Shown here: piece after piece, positions 52,042-60,837 of the stretch | How positions within the stretch are numbered: position 1 is the first letter of the stretch | Layout: every line of letters starts with the position of its first letter | NCBI RefSeq assembly: GCF_019429565.1 | Contig: NZ_JAHXSA010000004.1 | Coordinates: 89,666 to 153,665 of the forward strand | Length of the DNA stretch: 64,000 bases | Reading direction: 5' to 3' | Source: Schaalia sp. ORNL0103 | GTDB taxonomy: Bacteria > Actinomycetota > Actinomycetes > Actinomycetales > Actinomycetaceae | Program-made: the position numbers and the translations under genes | The notes under the pieces: model-generated | The model's database searches: none | Told to the model about the DNA's origin: nothing | What the model saw: only the letters and a program-made list of their open reading frames with translations

Positions 52042-53469
52042 TTACTTGCGGTCGGGAGTGAAGGCGATAACCGATCCGCTGCGAGCCCCGACGAGCAAGT
52101 CGTCGTACACCCACACGAAGTTCGTCGCCTCGTTCAGGTCCTGCGACACGTACGTCATCGGGTCCTCCGCGTTGAAGAAGAACGAGTCCGTGAGGTTCTC
52201 TGAGTAGCCCTGGATGTAGAGCGCCTTGCCGTCTGAGCTGGCGCGCACCTGAGTGACGGACCAACCAGCTCCCCCTCGAGTCTCACGGAACGACTCGCCC
52301 GGGTTGAGCGTGAGGTTCTTTCCGTTGCTGAGAGTGAGCGACAGGAGATAGCCGTTGTCATCCTTGGAATAGGTGCGCTCCAGAGCGCCCGACGTCCACC
52401 GGGCGTTGCCCTGCGTCAAGAAGGCTCCGAGGTCAGCCACACTCGGGAGATCGCGGTCGGTCGTCGGGAACTTGTCGAGCTCCCAGCCGGCGGCAAACGT
52501 GCCGACAACCTGGCCCGCGGTGTTGTAGGCGATCGTTTCCTTCTCTCCGGCCACGAGGAGTCCGTCGCTCGCCAGGGTGAGCCTTGAAGCGAACGGGATG
52601 CTCGTGGAGGGGGCGTCCCCGAGCGTCGTCAGTGCGCCCGTGGCCGGGTTGATGATCTGCGGGGCGTGGTGGGCCTCGTCGACGGGAACGACCACAGCGG
52701 TGTCCGCGCCAGTGCCGATGACGGCCGTCGTGGGTTTTGTTAATGCCGTGTGGGTGAGGCCCATGCGGCGCTGGGGCGAGGTCTGAGTGGTCCAGAGCGT
52801 TGTCCACTCTCCAGAGTCACGGGACCATCCGGAGCAGGAACTGAAAGTGTCGCAGGTGACGAGGACGCCGCCCGCCACCCCCATCGGGAGGTCGAAGCCC
52901 CAGGGCGCCTGAGTCTGCTCGCCGGTCGACCGATCGACGATGATGTCGCTGAGCAGGATCGCGTCCTGGGTCGAGACGGAGGACGGGAACGCCTCGGCAC
53001 GAATCCGGGATGGCTTCGGCCCGGTCGTGCTCCACTGAACGACCGGCTCGGCACCCGAGACGTCGTAGGCGGACACGGTAGCCACGGCCTCGGCGCCACT
53101 TCCGTAGGTCAATGTGTACAGGGTCGAGCCTTCGGTGATCAGCTGCGCGGGCAGGAGGGAGTCGTCCTGAGCGGGAAGCGTCCACGCCGTCGCAAACCCT
53201 GAGGCCCACGCGCTTGACAGCACGTTCGTGCGGGTGGCCTGTCCGTGGTAGCCGATCACGTCCGGCCGTGCTGTGCGTTCAGGGCCGGTGTAGTGCGGAG
53301 GGGGAGTCGCCGCCGGGCCGGGGAGCTGGAGGGCGCTCGTGCTCAGCGAGAACGAGGAGGAAGTAGCGAGGATCGATACGAAAGCGGCGCCGAGCAGGAA
53401 GAAGCGGGTCTTCCGAGAACGTGTGCGCCGCGGGGAGTCAGTCCCGTACTGGAGGTCGTTGGTGCTCAC
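52042..53469 (-). CDS. Membrane-anchored beta-propeller-like protein (cluster 2, gene 1)
   Basis: About 475 residues: a short basic N-terminus, a membrane helix (FFLLGAAFVSILATSSSF), a Pro-rich linker, then the family motif VIGYHGQATRT, LSSAWASGF and TAWTLP. It contains the STGEQTQAPW segment and the Cys pair VTCDTFSSCSGW shared by cluster 2, and ends VYDDLLVGARSGSVIAFTPDRK (YDDLLVG, AFTP). GTG 53469 is preferred since the paralogues also begin MSxND; a GTG at 53511 overlapping the upstream stop (GTGA) is the alternative. The function is unknown. Confidence 0.72.
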   Translation of the reverse strand: MSTNDLQYGTDSPRRTRSRKTRFFLLGAAFVSILATSSSFSLSTSALQLPGPAATPPPHYTGPERTARPDVIGYHGQATRTNVLSSAWASGFATAWTLPAQDDSLLPAQLITEGSTLYTLTYGSGAEAVATVSAYDVSGAEPVVQWSTTGPKPSRIRAEAFPSSVSTQDAILLSDIIVDRSTGEQTQAPWGFDLPMGVAGGVLVTCDTFSSCSGWSRDSGEWTTLWTTQTSPQRRMGLTHTALTKPTTAVIGTGADTAVVVPVDEAHHAPQIINPATGALTTLGDAPSTSIPFASRLTLASDGLLVAGEKETIAYNTAGQVVGTFAAGWELDKFPTTDRDLPSVADLGAFLTQGNARWTSGALERTYSKDDNGYLLSLTLSNGKNLTLNPGESFRETRGGAGWSVTQVRASSDGKALYIQGYSENLTDSFFFNAEDPMTYVSQDLNEATNFVWVYDDLLVGARSGSVIAFTPDRK

Positions 53470-53507
53470 AAGCTGTGCCTTTTCTATCGTTGCTCGGTGC
53501 AGGAGAG

Positions 53508-54973
53508 TCACGAGGCCTTCGGCGTGAATGCCACGATGCCGTCGATCGTCACGCCGATGGCCAGGTCATCGAAGGGCCACGAGAGGTGCTCTGCGTCGCG
53601 GAACTCGTCCGATCCGTGTCCCACACCGCTCGCCGTGTCGAAGAAGAACCTATCGCCCCTGTTGGCGTGATCGACGGACTCGATGTACACGACCGACGTG
53701 TCGGCGCTGGCGCGGACCTCGGAGGGCCAAAAAGTACTGATGTAGTGATGCTGGTCGTTATTCCCGGCATCAAGAGTGAATGGGGGACGCCCGTCGCTCG
53801 GCGTCACCGTGATGCTAAAGGGGGTGCCGGCCGCAGCGTGTGTCGGGGCTGTGACCGACGCGTTTGACCACGCCGGGCGGGCGCCGCTCAGGAAATCTCC
53901 GAGTTCGGCCGTGGTAGGCATCCGCCCGTCGCGCGTTGGTATCCTCTTCATCTGCTTGTAGGACTGGGTCCCCGTGATGAAGCCATCGGCGTCGTAGGTG
54001 ACGAAGAAGTCATCGTTGAAAGCCAGGAGCCCATCGCTGGTGATCACAAAAGACACAACGTTGTTCTGCCTGTCCCCGAAAGGACTCACAGAACCGACGT
54101 TCGTGATCTGCCCGGTTTGCGGATCGAGGAGCTGCGCCAGGTGTGTCTGTGAATCGACGGGCAGGACGACCGCCTGGTGCTCCCCGGTACCGATCACGGG
54201 CGTATCGGGGTAGGTGAGCTTGTCTAACGTGGACAGGGTGCCCTTTTGGCTGGCAGTGGCCGTCTCCCACTGACGCACCCACGACGAGGCCTCCTGCGTC
54301 CAGCCCGAGCACGCCTGTTTGTGGTCGCAGGCCACGACGATGCCATCAACGGTCGCGAGCGCCTCCGACCCCTCCCAGGGAGCCGAGGACTGCGCTCCCG
54401 ACGCCTTGTCGATGATGATGCTGTCGATGAGGAATTGATCCCCGTAGGACACGAAGCTGGGTCGCCCGAGCGACTTGGGGAGGGGCCCCGTCGTGCGCCA
54501 CAGCTCGCGCGGCTGCTCGGAAGAGATGTCGAAGGCCGCTGCAGTGACCTGGTGGGCGGCCGGATCGGGGTCTTCGAAGAGGGCGTACAGGGTGGTGCCC
54601 TCCACGGTCGTGAGTGCCCGGGAGTCGTACTCCGAGGACGGGAAGGGGATCCTCCACGCCGTCTCGACGCCCGAGGCCCAGGCGGGGGAGAGCGATCCCG
54701 TGCTCGTGGCGTCCCCCGAGTATCCGACGGTGGGCGCCGAGGTGTATGACCGCTGATCGTCCGGTGTGGGGGAGAGGGGCTGAGCCGGTGGAGGCCGATG
54801 ATAGCCACAATCGCGACGGCGGACAGGAAGACTACGAGAAGGGCCAGCTTCGTGCGGTTCTTCGGGCGAGGTTGGGGCGGGCCGGGGTGGGGGTTTGGGG
54901 GTGCTCCGCTCGGCGGCACCCACTCCGCGGCATGCGTGGGAGTGCGTGTGCCCGTGTGATCGTCATTGGTCAT
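53508..54973 (-). pseudogene. Membrane-anchored beta-propeller-like protein (cluster 2, gene 2), frameshifted
   Basis: The paralogous start MTNDDHTGTRTPTHA and the membrane helix (LALLVVFLSAVAIVAIIG) are in the frame starting at ATG 54973. The propeller part (TVGYSGDATSTGSLS, ASGVETAWRIP, VACDHKQACSGW, FDDLAIGV, AFTPKAS) is in another frame. A -1 shift is needed between about 54780 and 54700, near the G-runs at 54768-54772 and 54776-54779. One lost base would explain it; a sequencing error or programmed frameshifting are alternatives. The rest of the gene is intact, so the mutation must be recent or reversible. The intact downstream portion alone would lack its membrane anchor. Confidence 0.7.
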
Positions 54974-54979
54974 GAGTAG

Positions 54980-54985
54980 TTTCTA
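54980..54985 (-). promoter_or_regulatory. -10 box of the frameshifted propeller gene
   Basis: TAGAAA on the minus strand, preceded by GTGA and six bases before the ATG; the same layout as at 56950 and 60720. Confidence 0.6.
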
Positions 54986-55023
54986 TCACATAGCAGTGTC
55001 GGTGTGATAGACGGTTTGCTACC

Positions 55024-56943
55024 TCAGGAGGACGCCGGTACGAACGCCTTGAGGCCGCTCTCGGTCATGCCGATGATCATGTCGTCGAAGACCCACATGA
55101 CCTGTTTCGGCGAGTTGAGTTCGGGTGAGGTGTAGATGAGGCCGTTGACGGTATCGATGAAGAATCTACTCTTGTCCTGGTAGGTGAAGGTATCGGCGTA
55201 GAGAACCGAAGCATCCGTGCTGACGCGGACCTCCTTCGGATCGAACAAGCACGAGCTGGTCATGTAAGGGCTCAGCGCTCCGGGGACCGGGGTCGTGTGC
55301 GTCGACCCATCGGAGGTGAGGGTGACCTCGATGGAACAGTCGTTCTCGCCCACGAGGTCTACCGTGCCCGTCGACCAATTCGCGCGCTGGTAGGTCATGA
55401 AGGTCGTCAGGTCCGCGGTGCTCGGGTAGGTGCCGTCACGGCTCACCGCGGGAAGATACACCTGTCCTGTGGAAGTGAAGGTGGATTGGAGGGTTCCCTC
55501 ACTGTCGAAGGCCATTCCCTGTTTCTTGCCGATGTCGACGACAATGAAGCCGTCGCTTCCCACCTCTACGTAGTGACCGGTGCCTGGCGTGCCGGGTTCG
55601 GGCAGGGTCGTTGCCTCGCCGGTATGGATGTTGATGATCTGCGGGGATTCCTGATAGCTGGAGGGGACCAGGACGGAGGCGAGTTCACCCGTGCCGGAGA
55701 GCGTGGTGCCTGCGGGCGCATAGCCCAAAACCTGGTTACTCAACCCGTAGGACGTCTGTGGATTCGTTGTCGTCGTCCACAGAGTCGTCCAATCGCCGGA
55801 GGCGTGCGTCCATCCGCTGCACGAAGATGTCGTCGAGCAGGTCACCACGATGCCGTCGGCCTGTGCGAGGGGAAACTCCTTGCCCCACGGGGCCTGTGTC
55901 TGCTCACCGGTCGCCTTGTCGATGACCAAGTCATGGAAAAAGAGCTGGTTCTCGCCCGACACGAATGCGGGTGAGTACGTCTCGATTGCTGAATTTTTCG
56001 TGGGTCCGACCGTGTCCCAGAGGAGAGCCGGGTCCTCCCCGGACAGGTCGTAGGCCAGAGTTCTGACGGCGGAACCTTTCTGGCCCTCGATCGTGTCGTA
56101 GCCGGCGATGTAGAGGACCTGACCTTCGACGAACATCTGCGGCCCGAACTGAGTCATTTCTGCAGGCAGCTCAAGCGTCCACGCGGTCGCCACGCCCGAG
56201 GCCCACTGCGGCGATATGGAATGCGTGTTCGTGGCGTTGCCTCGGTATCCGGGCCAGCGGGGCGGCAGCCCCTCCGCATACTCGCGCACCTCGGAGTTCG
56301 CCTGCGTGCTGGCGCTCGACGAGGTCTGCGTGCCCCAAGGTGTCGATGATGAACCGTCGCGAGTGGACGAGAGGAATGACGCGCCGAAGCCGATCGCGAT
56401 GAGAGCGACGAACGCGATGAGGAGGTTCGGCTTTTTCTGCCTCGGGGGCACCGAGGTTCGCGGGGTTCTCGCGGGCGTGGGCTCGAAGGTAATGGTGGGC
56501 CTGGGCGCCTGCGCGCCTGTGGGTGCCTTCCGTGGCGAGGCCGTGGTGGCGGTTGGCCTCGGTGCTTGCTTGCCTGTGGTCCCTTTCCTCGACGAGGCAG
56601 TGGCGGCTTTGTGGGAGGCGCTGCTCGTACGGGCTGCTGTAGCTCCCGCCGCTGCTGTAGCTCCCGCCGCGGGGGCTGCATCCGGCTGAGAAATCTCGGC
56701 CGGCGCGGGTGGCGTGACGGTGAGGAACTGGTTGAGGTCCGGCATCGCCACCTCTGGCATCGCCAGTTCCTCTAACGCTTCCAACTCTGGCAGCTGCGGA
56801 ACTTCGGGCAGATCCGCGACCCCTGGAAGATCCCCAAAGTCCGGGAGCTCAGGAATATCGACCTGTGACACGTCGTTCCACGCGTCGGAGGAATGAATGC
56901 GCGCGGGGTCGTCGGATGTGTGGTGCAGGTCGTCGTTGCTCAT
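55024..56943 (-). CDS. Membrane-anchored beta-propeller-like protein with long cytoplasmic N-terminus (cluster 2, gene 3)
   Basis: The largest of the family, 639 residues. The first 175 residues are cytoplasmic: an acidic Leu/Pro/Glu stretch (IPELPDFGDLPGVADLPEV), then Ala/Thr-rich basic sequence with a repeat of KGTTGKQAPRPT and KAPTGAQAPRPT. A membrane helix (LLIAFVALIAIGFGASFL) is followed by the motif PGYRGNATNTHSIS, ASGVATAWTL. It has the Cys pair VTCSTTSSCSGW and ends VFDDMIIGM, AFVPASS. The ATG lies six bases after TAGAAA. The function is unknown; the N-terminus suggests binding to something inside the cell. Confidence 0.75.
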   Translation of the reverse strand: MSNDDLHHTSDDPARIHSSDAWNDVSQVDIPELPDFGDLPGVADLPEVPQLPELEALEELAMPEVAMPDLNQFLTVTPPAPAEISQPDAAPAAGATAAAGATAARTSSASHKAATASSRKGTTGKQAPRPTATTASPRKAPTGAQAPRPTITFEPTPARTPRTSVPPRQKKPNLLIAFVALIAIGFGASFLSSTRDGSSSTPWGTQTSSSASTQANSEVREYAEGLPPRWPGYRGNATNTHSISPQWASGVATAWTLELPAEMTQFGPQMFVEGQVLYIAGYDTIEGQKGSAVRTLAYDLSGEDPALLWDTVGPTKNSAIETYSPAFVSGENQLFFHDLVIDKATGEQTQAPWGKEFPLAQADGIVVTCSTTSSCSGWTHASGDWTTLWTTTTNPQTSYGLSNQVLGYAPAGTTLSGTGELASVLVPSSYQESPQIINIHTGEATTLPEPGTPGTGHYVEVGSDGFIVVDIGKKQGMAFDSEGTLQSTFTSTGQVYLPAVSRDGTYPSTADLTTFMTYQRANWSTGTVDLVGENDCSIEVTLTSDGSTHTTPVPGALSPYMTSSCLFDPKEVRVSTDASVLYADTFTYQDKSRFFIDTVNGLIYTSPELNSPKQVMWVFDDMIIGMTESGLKAFVPASS

Positions 56944-56949
56944 GACACG

Positions 56950-56955
56950 TTTCTA
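56950..56955 (-). promoter_or_regulatory. -10 box of propeller gene 55024-56943
   Basis: TAGAAA on the minus strand within GTGGTAGAAACG, six bases before the ATG. Confidence 0.6.
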
Positions 56956-56986
56956 CCACGTTGCGCGCCCGGCGGGCGCTCGCGGA

Positions 56987-57481
56987 TTACTCCTCGGCGC
57001 GCACCATGAGGGCGCTCGCCAGCGCGGCCATGCCCTCGCCTCGGCCCGTGAAACCCAGGTGATCCGAGGTCGTCGCCGACACGGTGACCGTACCCCCGGC
57101 GATCTCGCTCATGACCGCGCAGGCCTCGGGCAGTCGCGCGGCCATACGAGGCCGGTTCCCCACGACCTGCACGGTTGCGTTGCCGAGCACCCAGCCGGCC
57201 TCGGCGGTCATGCGGCGAACCTCCTCAAGGAGCGCACGCCCCGAAGCACCCGCCCACTCGGGGCGATCCACGCCGAACACCGTGCCGAGCTCGCCCAGGC
57301 CCGTCGCCAGCAGCATCGCGTCGCACAGGGCGTGCGCGGCTACGTCCGCGTCCGAATGACCCTCAAGGGGGCGCTCGCCCGGCCACTCCAGGCACGCGAC
57401 CATCAGGGGGCGCGGCGAGTCGGGTGCGGCGAACGCGTGGACGTCGACCGCTTGGCCGATGCGGAAAGGCAGATCAGTCAT
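56987..57481 (-). CDS. ispF: 2-C-methyl-D-erythritol 2,4-cyclodiphosphate synthase
   Basis: Fifth step of the MEP pathway. The 164 residues have the metal ligands in [24 protein letters not shown], and the substrate loop [11 protein letters not shown]. It lies between propeller genes on the same strand, 15 bases after the stop of the gene at 57497, but TACCCT six bases before its ATG suggests its own leaderless promoter. In many actinobacteria it directly follows ispD, which here is 9 kb away and inverted relative to it. Confidence 0.95.
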   Translation of the reverse strand: MTDLPFRIGQAVDVHAFAAPDSPRPLMVACLEWPGERPLEGHSDADVAAHALCDAMLLATGLGELGTVFGVDRPEWAGASGRALLEEVRRMTAEAGWVLGNATVQVVGNRPRMAARLPEACAVMSEIAGGTVTVSATTSDHLGFTGRGEGMAALASALMVRAEE

Positions 57482-57496
57482 GGAACCAGGGTAGCG

Positions 57497-59212
57497 TCAC
57501 GAGGAAGTCGGCGTGAAGGCGATGAGGCCCTCGTCCGTCAGCCCGACCAGCAGATCGTCGTAGACCCACGTGTGGTTCCGTGCCGCCCTCAACTCGGTTG
57601 AGGTATGCGCCTTGTTGTTCGCCATGTCGAAGAAATAGACGGTCTGTTCCTTGTATCCGATGTTCAGAATGAAGGCAGCGGTTCCGTCGGCGCTCGCACG
57701 CGCATGCGTGGGGGAGAAAGAACAGGGTGGACGGGTGCTGGAAGAAACCCCCACCAACCCCTCTGCGGAGTATTTCGCAACGCCTCCTGAGGTCTGCACC
57801 GTGAGGGTTTGGCACCTGTCGCCGGTCGCCTCCAGCATGCCTGTCGTCCATGGCGTCCTGCCCGAGTCGAAGAAAGCATCCCACTCACTCAGAGTCGGCA
57901 TGCGGCCATCTTCTGCGGGGATAATGTACTTAAGGCTCCGCCCAAAAGTGCCCAGGGAATTGCCGGACATGTCGAATTTTTCGAGCAACGTGGCGTTCTT
58001 ACGCACGATGAGGCCATCGGCGGCTGGATACAGAGCGTCGTAGGAATAGGAGCGGGCATTAGCTAAACGCCCCTCTTGTCCAAAGGTCGTCACAACACCC
58101 GTGTGTACGTTGACGATCTGTGGGTTCCTGTAGTCATCGACGGGAACTAAGGCGGAAGCCTCCTCTCCGGTCCCAATCGTGCGCGGCCCGTCCCATCGTG
58201 AGAGGGAGGAGTTACGGGACTGTTTTCCCGTAATGCTCTGCCACTGCTGTGTCCAGGAACCGGATTCCTGCTTCCACCCGGCGCAGGTTTCCATGCCGGA
58301 ACAGGTCACCAGGATGTCGTCGACCATGGTGATCGGATGGCCGTCCTCCCACGGCGCCTGTGTCTGAATGCCCGTCGATTTCGAGATCAGGACATTTTCG
58401 ATGGCGAGCCACTCGCCGACGGAGACGATGGAGAAATCTGTCCCCGAGTATGGGATCTGCATGGACCCGTCGTTGGATGTCCACAGCACGGCGGGCTCGG
58501 AGGAGGAGACGTCGATGGCTGCAAGAGAGATGGAATAGGAATGATGGTCCCGGGAGACCATGTAGAGCGTTGTGCCGTCGGCAAACAGGGTGGTTTCGGA
58601 TGGGTTGTCAATGCCGGTGCGAGGTTCAGGAAGGGTCCAGGCGACGCTCACGCCCGCAGCCCAGTCCGACGAGAGAACGTTCGTGTTCGTGGCCGAACCC
58701 TTGTAGCCCTGGGAGGCTACCGGCTTTGCGGTGGGCTGTGGAATCGCTGTGATGAAACGCGGTAGCGCGAAAAGGAGAGCGATGACCGCGAGGATCGCGG
58801 CGACGATGAGTGCTGCTTTCTTCCTCTGCAGTTGTATGTACGCCTGATGGCCCGCGATACGCTCGGGGTTGGTGCGCGTGCGCGGAGGACGAAGGCCTTT
58901 CCGGGGTGCGCTCGAGGGGGACGAGGCCTCGTGGCGAGACGCCGACGAGCGGGGCGTCGCCGTGGTTCGCGTCGCACCCGTGACGAGCGAACCCAGGACT
59001 GGCTTCAACGACGAGGCGACGCCCGACTGACCCGTCGCAGTGCCCTCTGACTGCCCCATTGTGGGCGCGAAGCGATCGGAGACTGGTGAGGCGCCGGTCG
59101 AAGCCGCGTGTTCTGCGGGCTGCTCGGCGGTGCTCCGCGTCTTCGGCTCGTCCTTGGGCGTGGGGGTGGAATCCGAGTTTGGGGGAGCCCAGCGAGAAGA
59201 ATCGTTACTCAT
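57497..59212 (-). CDS. Membrane-anchored beta-propeller-like protein (cluster 2, gene 4)
   Basis: 571 residues: about 130 cytoplasmic residues rich in Ser, Thr, Pro and Arg, a membrane helix (AALIVAAILAVIALLFAL), then SQGYKGSATNTNVLS and AAGVSVAWTLP. It has STGIQTQAPW, the Cys pair VTCSGMETCAGWKQESGSW (identical in the next gene), and the end VYDDLLVGL, AFTPTSS. It starts ten bases after the stop of the gene at 59223 with GAGGAC as ribosome binding site, so the two form an operon. The function is unknown. Confidence 0.75.
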   Translation of the reverse strand: MSNDSSRWAPPNSDSTPTPKDEPKTRSTAEQPAEHAASTGASPVSDRFAPTMGQSEGTATGQSGVASSLKPVLGSLVTGATRTTATPRSSASRHEASSPSSAPRKGLRPPRTRTNPERIAGHQAYIQLQRKKAALIVAAILAVIALLFALPRFITAIPQPTAKPVASQGYKGSATNTNVLSSDWAAGVSVAWTLPEPRTGIDNPSETTLFADGTTLYMVSRDHHSYSISLAAIDVSSSEPAVLWTSNDGSMQIPYSGTDFSIVSVGEWLAIENVLISKSTGIQTQAPWEDGHPITMVDDILVTCSGMETCAGWKQESGSWTQQWQSITGKQSRNSSLSRWDGPRTIGTGEEASALVPVDDYRNPQIVNVHTGVVTTFGQEGRLANARSYSYDALYPAADGLIVRKNATLLEKFDMSGNSLGTFGRSLKYIIPAEDGRMPTLSEWDAFFDSGRTPWTTGMLEATGDRCQTLTVQTSGGVAKYSAEGLVGVSSSTRPPCSFSPTHARASADGTAAFILNIGYKEQTVYFFDMANNKAHTSTELRAARNHTWVYDDLLVGLTDEGLIAFTPTSS

Positions 59213-59222
59213 GAGTCCTCAT

Positions 59223-60713
59223 TTAGGCCGAGGCCGGGGTGAAGGCAACGACGCCGTGCTTCGTCACGCCGATCACCAGGTCATCGAAGGCCCACGTGAG
59301 GCTATGAGCCCCGTTGAGATCCTTCGAGGTGTGTGCCTCCTTCGTGTTGGTGTTCGCGAAGTAGACGTGCTGGTCGGAGGGGGAGTTGGCCTCGTTGATA
59401 AACAGCGCGGACCCATCTGCGCTGGCTCGCACGTCGAGCGGCGAGAAGAGGCAGGGCTCCGAGTCGCTGATGGACACGTCCTTGACGCCGTACGCCGAGC
59501 GGGGCAAGGCATCCGAGGACAGGATGAGGGTCGCCGTGGTGCACTTCGAGCCGGTCATCTCGATCGTTCCCGTCGCCCACGGGGCCTTCGAGTCCTTCAG
59601 GTACGAGCGGAGCTGATCGAGGCTCGGCGCGGGGCCGTCGCTCGTGGGGACCGCCCACGTGCGTTCGTAATCGATGGTCTCGACGAGCTTGCCCGTCATG
59701 TCGTAGACGTCGGCCTTGTCGTAGTCGCTGACGTTGATGTAGCCGTCGGAGGCGATGAGGAAGCCGCGGCTCTCAAACTTCTTCGCCGGAGCATCTCCCC
59801 CGAGGGTGGTGACCGTGCCGGTGTGGAGATTAATGATCTGCGGCGCGAAACCATCCTCGGTGGACAGCAGGAACGAGGCGTTCTCCCCGCTGCCCATCAT
59901 CCGGGTCTTGTTGGGCGCCTCCGGAGTGAGGTTGCGCCCCTGTCGAGACGTGATGCTCTTCCACTGCTGCTTCCAGGAACCGGACTCCTGCTTCCAGCCG
60001 GCGCAGGTCTCCATGCCGGAACAGGTCACCAGGATGTCATCGGCGGTGGCCATGGGAACATCGCCCGGCCACGGGGCCTGAGCGATCGCCCCGGTCTTCT
60101 TGTCGATCACAACGTCGTTGTAGGCGAGCGAATCTCCGGCGGAAGCGATCGCCTGCGTGTCGCTCCGCTTTGTCACCGTCGCGTCGGAGCTCTCCTTCAG
60201 CCACAGCTTCTCGGGCTTCGCGCCCGAGATGTCGTAGGCGGCGGCGACAGCATGGCCCTCACTGTCGCTCCTGGCGGCCACGTACAGGGTCGTGCCCTCC
60301 ACGAGGAGAGATGGAGCATCGTAGTCGTCGACGTAAGCGGAAAACTCGTCCAGGGTCCAGGCCACGTCCACGCCGTTGGCCCACGAACTCGTCAGAGTGC
60401 CCGTCAGGGTTCCCGACCCCGTGTAGCCCTGCCCGCGCGGGCTCGGAGCCGCCGTGGGTGCCTTGGTCACGACATACACGACGCCGGCAACCATCGCTGC
60501 GACCGTTACGACGGCGATCAACGCAATGAGCCACCAGCGCTTCTTTTTGCCGCGGGGCGCGGGGGATGGTGCGGGAATAGTCCCGGGCTCGGCAGCACGG
60601 AACGCGTTCGGCATGGCAAACGAAGATGTCGCGTGCGTGATCGGCTGCGGTACCGAACCGACAGGCGCACCGTTGTTCGTTGGGGCAGGCCACTGTGGGT
60701 CGTTGATGCTCAC
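59223..60713 (-). CDS. Membrane-anchored beta-propeller-like protein (cluster 2, gene 5)
   Basis: 496 residues: about 55 cytoplasmic residues, a basic KKKR patch, a membrane helix (WWLIALIAVVTVAAMVAGVV), then GQGYTGSGTLTGTLT and ANGVDVAWTL. It contains VTCSGMETCAGWKQESGSW, a Lys-rich middle, and ends AFDDLVIGV, AFTPASA. GTG 60713 lies six bases after TAGAAA. It is the first gene of the leftward cluster and divergent from thrC. The function is unknown. Confidence 0.75.
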   Translation of the reverse strand: MSINDPQWPAPTNNGAPVGSVPQPITHATSSFAMPNAFRAAEPGTIPAPSPAPRGKKKRWWLIALIAVVTVAAMVAGVVYVVTKAPTAAPSPRGQGYTGSGTLTGTLTSSWANGVDVAWTLDEFSAYVDDYDAPSLLVEGTTLYVAARSDSEGHAVAAAYDISGAKPEKLWLKESSDATVTKRSDTQAIASAGDSLAYNDVVIDKKTGAIAQAPWPGDVPMATADDILVTCSGMETCAGWKQESGSWKQQWKSITSRQGRNLTPEAPNKTRMMGSGENASFLLSTEDGFAPQIINLHTGTVTTLGGDAPAKKFESRGFLIASDGYINVSDYDKADVYDMTGKLVETIDYERTWAVPTSDGPAPSLDQLRSYLKDSKAPWATGTIEMTGSKCTTATLILSSDALPRSAYGVKDVSISDSEPCLFSPLDVRASADGSALFINEANSPSDQHVYFANTNTKEAHTSKDLNGAHSLTWAFDDLVIGVTKHGVVAFTPASA

Positions 60714-60719
60714 GCATCG

Positions 60720-60725
60720 TTTCTA
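60720..60725 (-). promoter_or_regulatory. -10 box of propeller gene 59223-60713
   Basis: TAGAAA on the minus strand within GTGGTAGAAACG, six bases before the GTG. Confidence 0.6.
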
Positions 60726-60837
60726 CCACACGCCCCGGGGTAGGCTCCCACGATCCCTTGCCCCGGCCTCGTCCCACGCGTGTGACGAGGAACGGGCGCC
60801 CTCGCAGGCCACGCCCCCTCTCCGATAGGATCGACCC

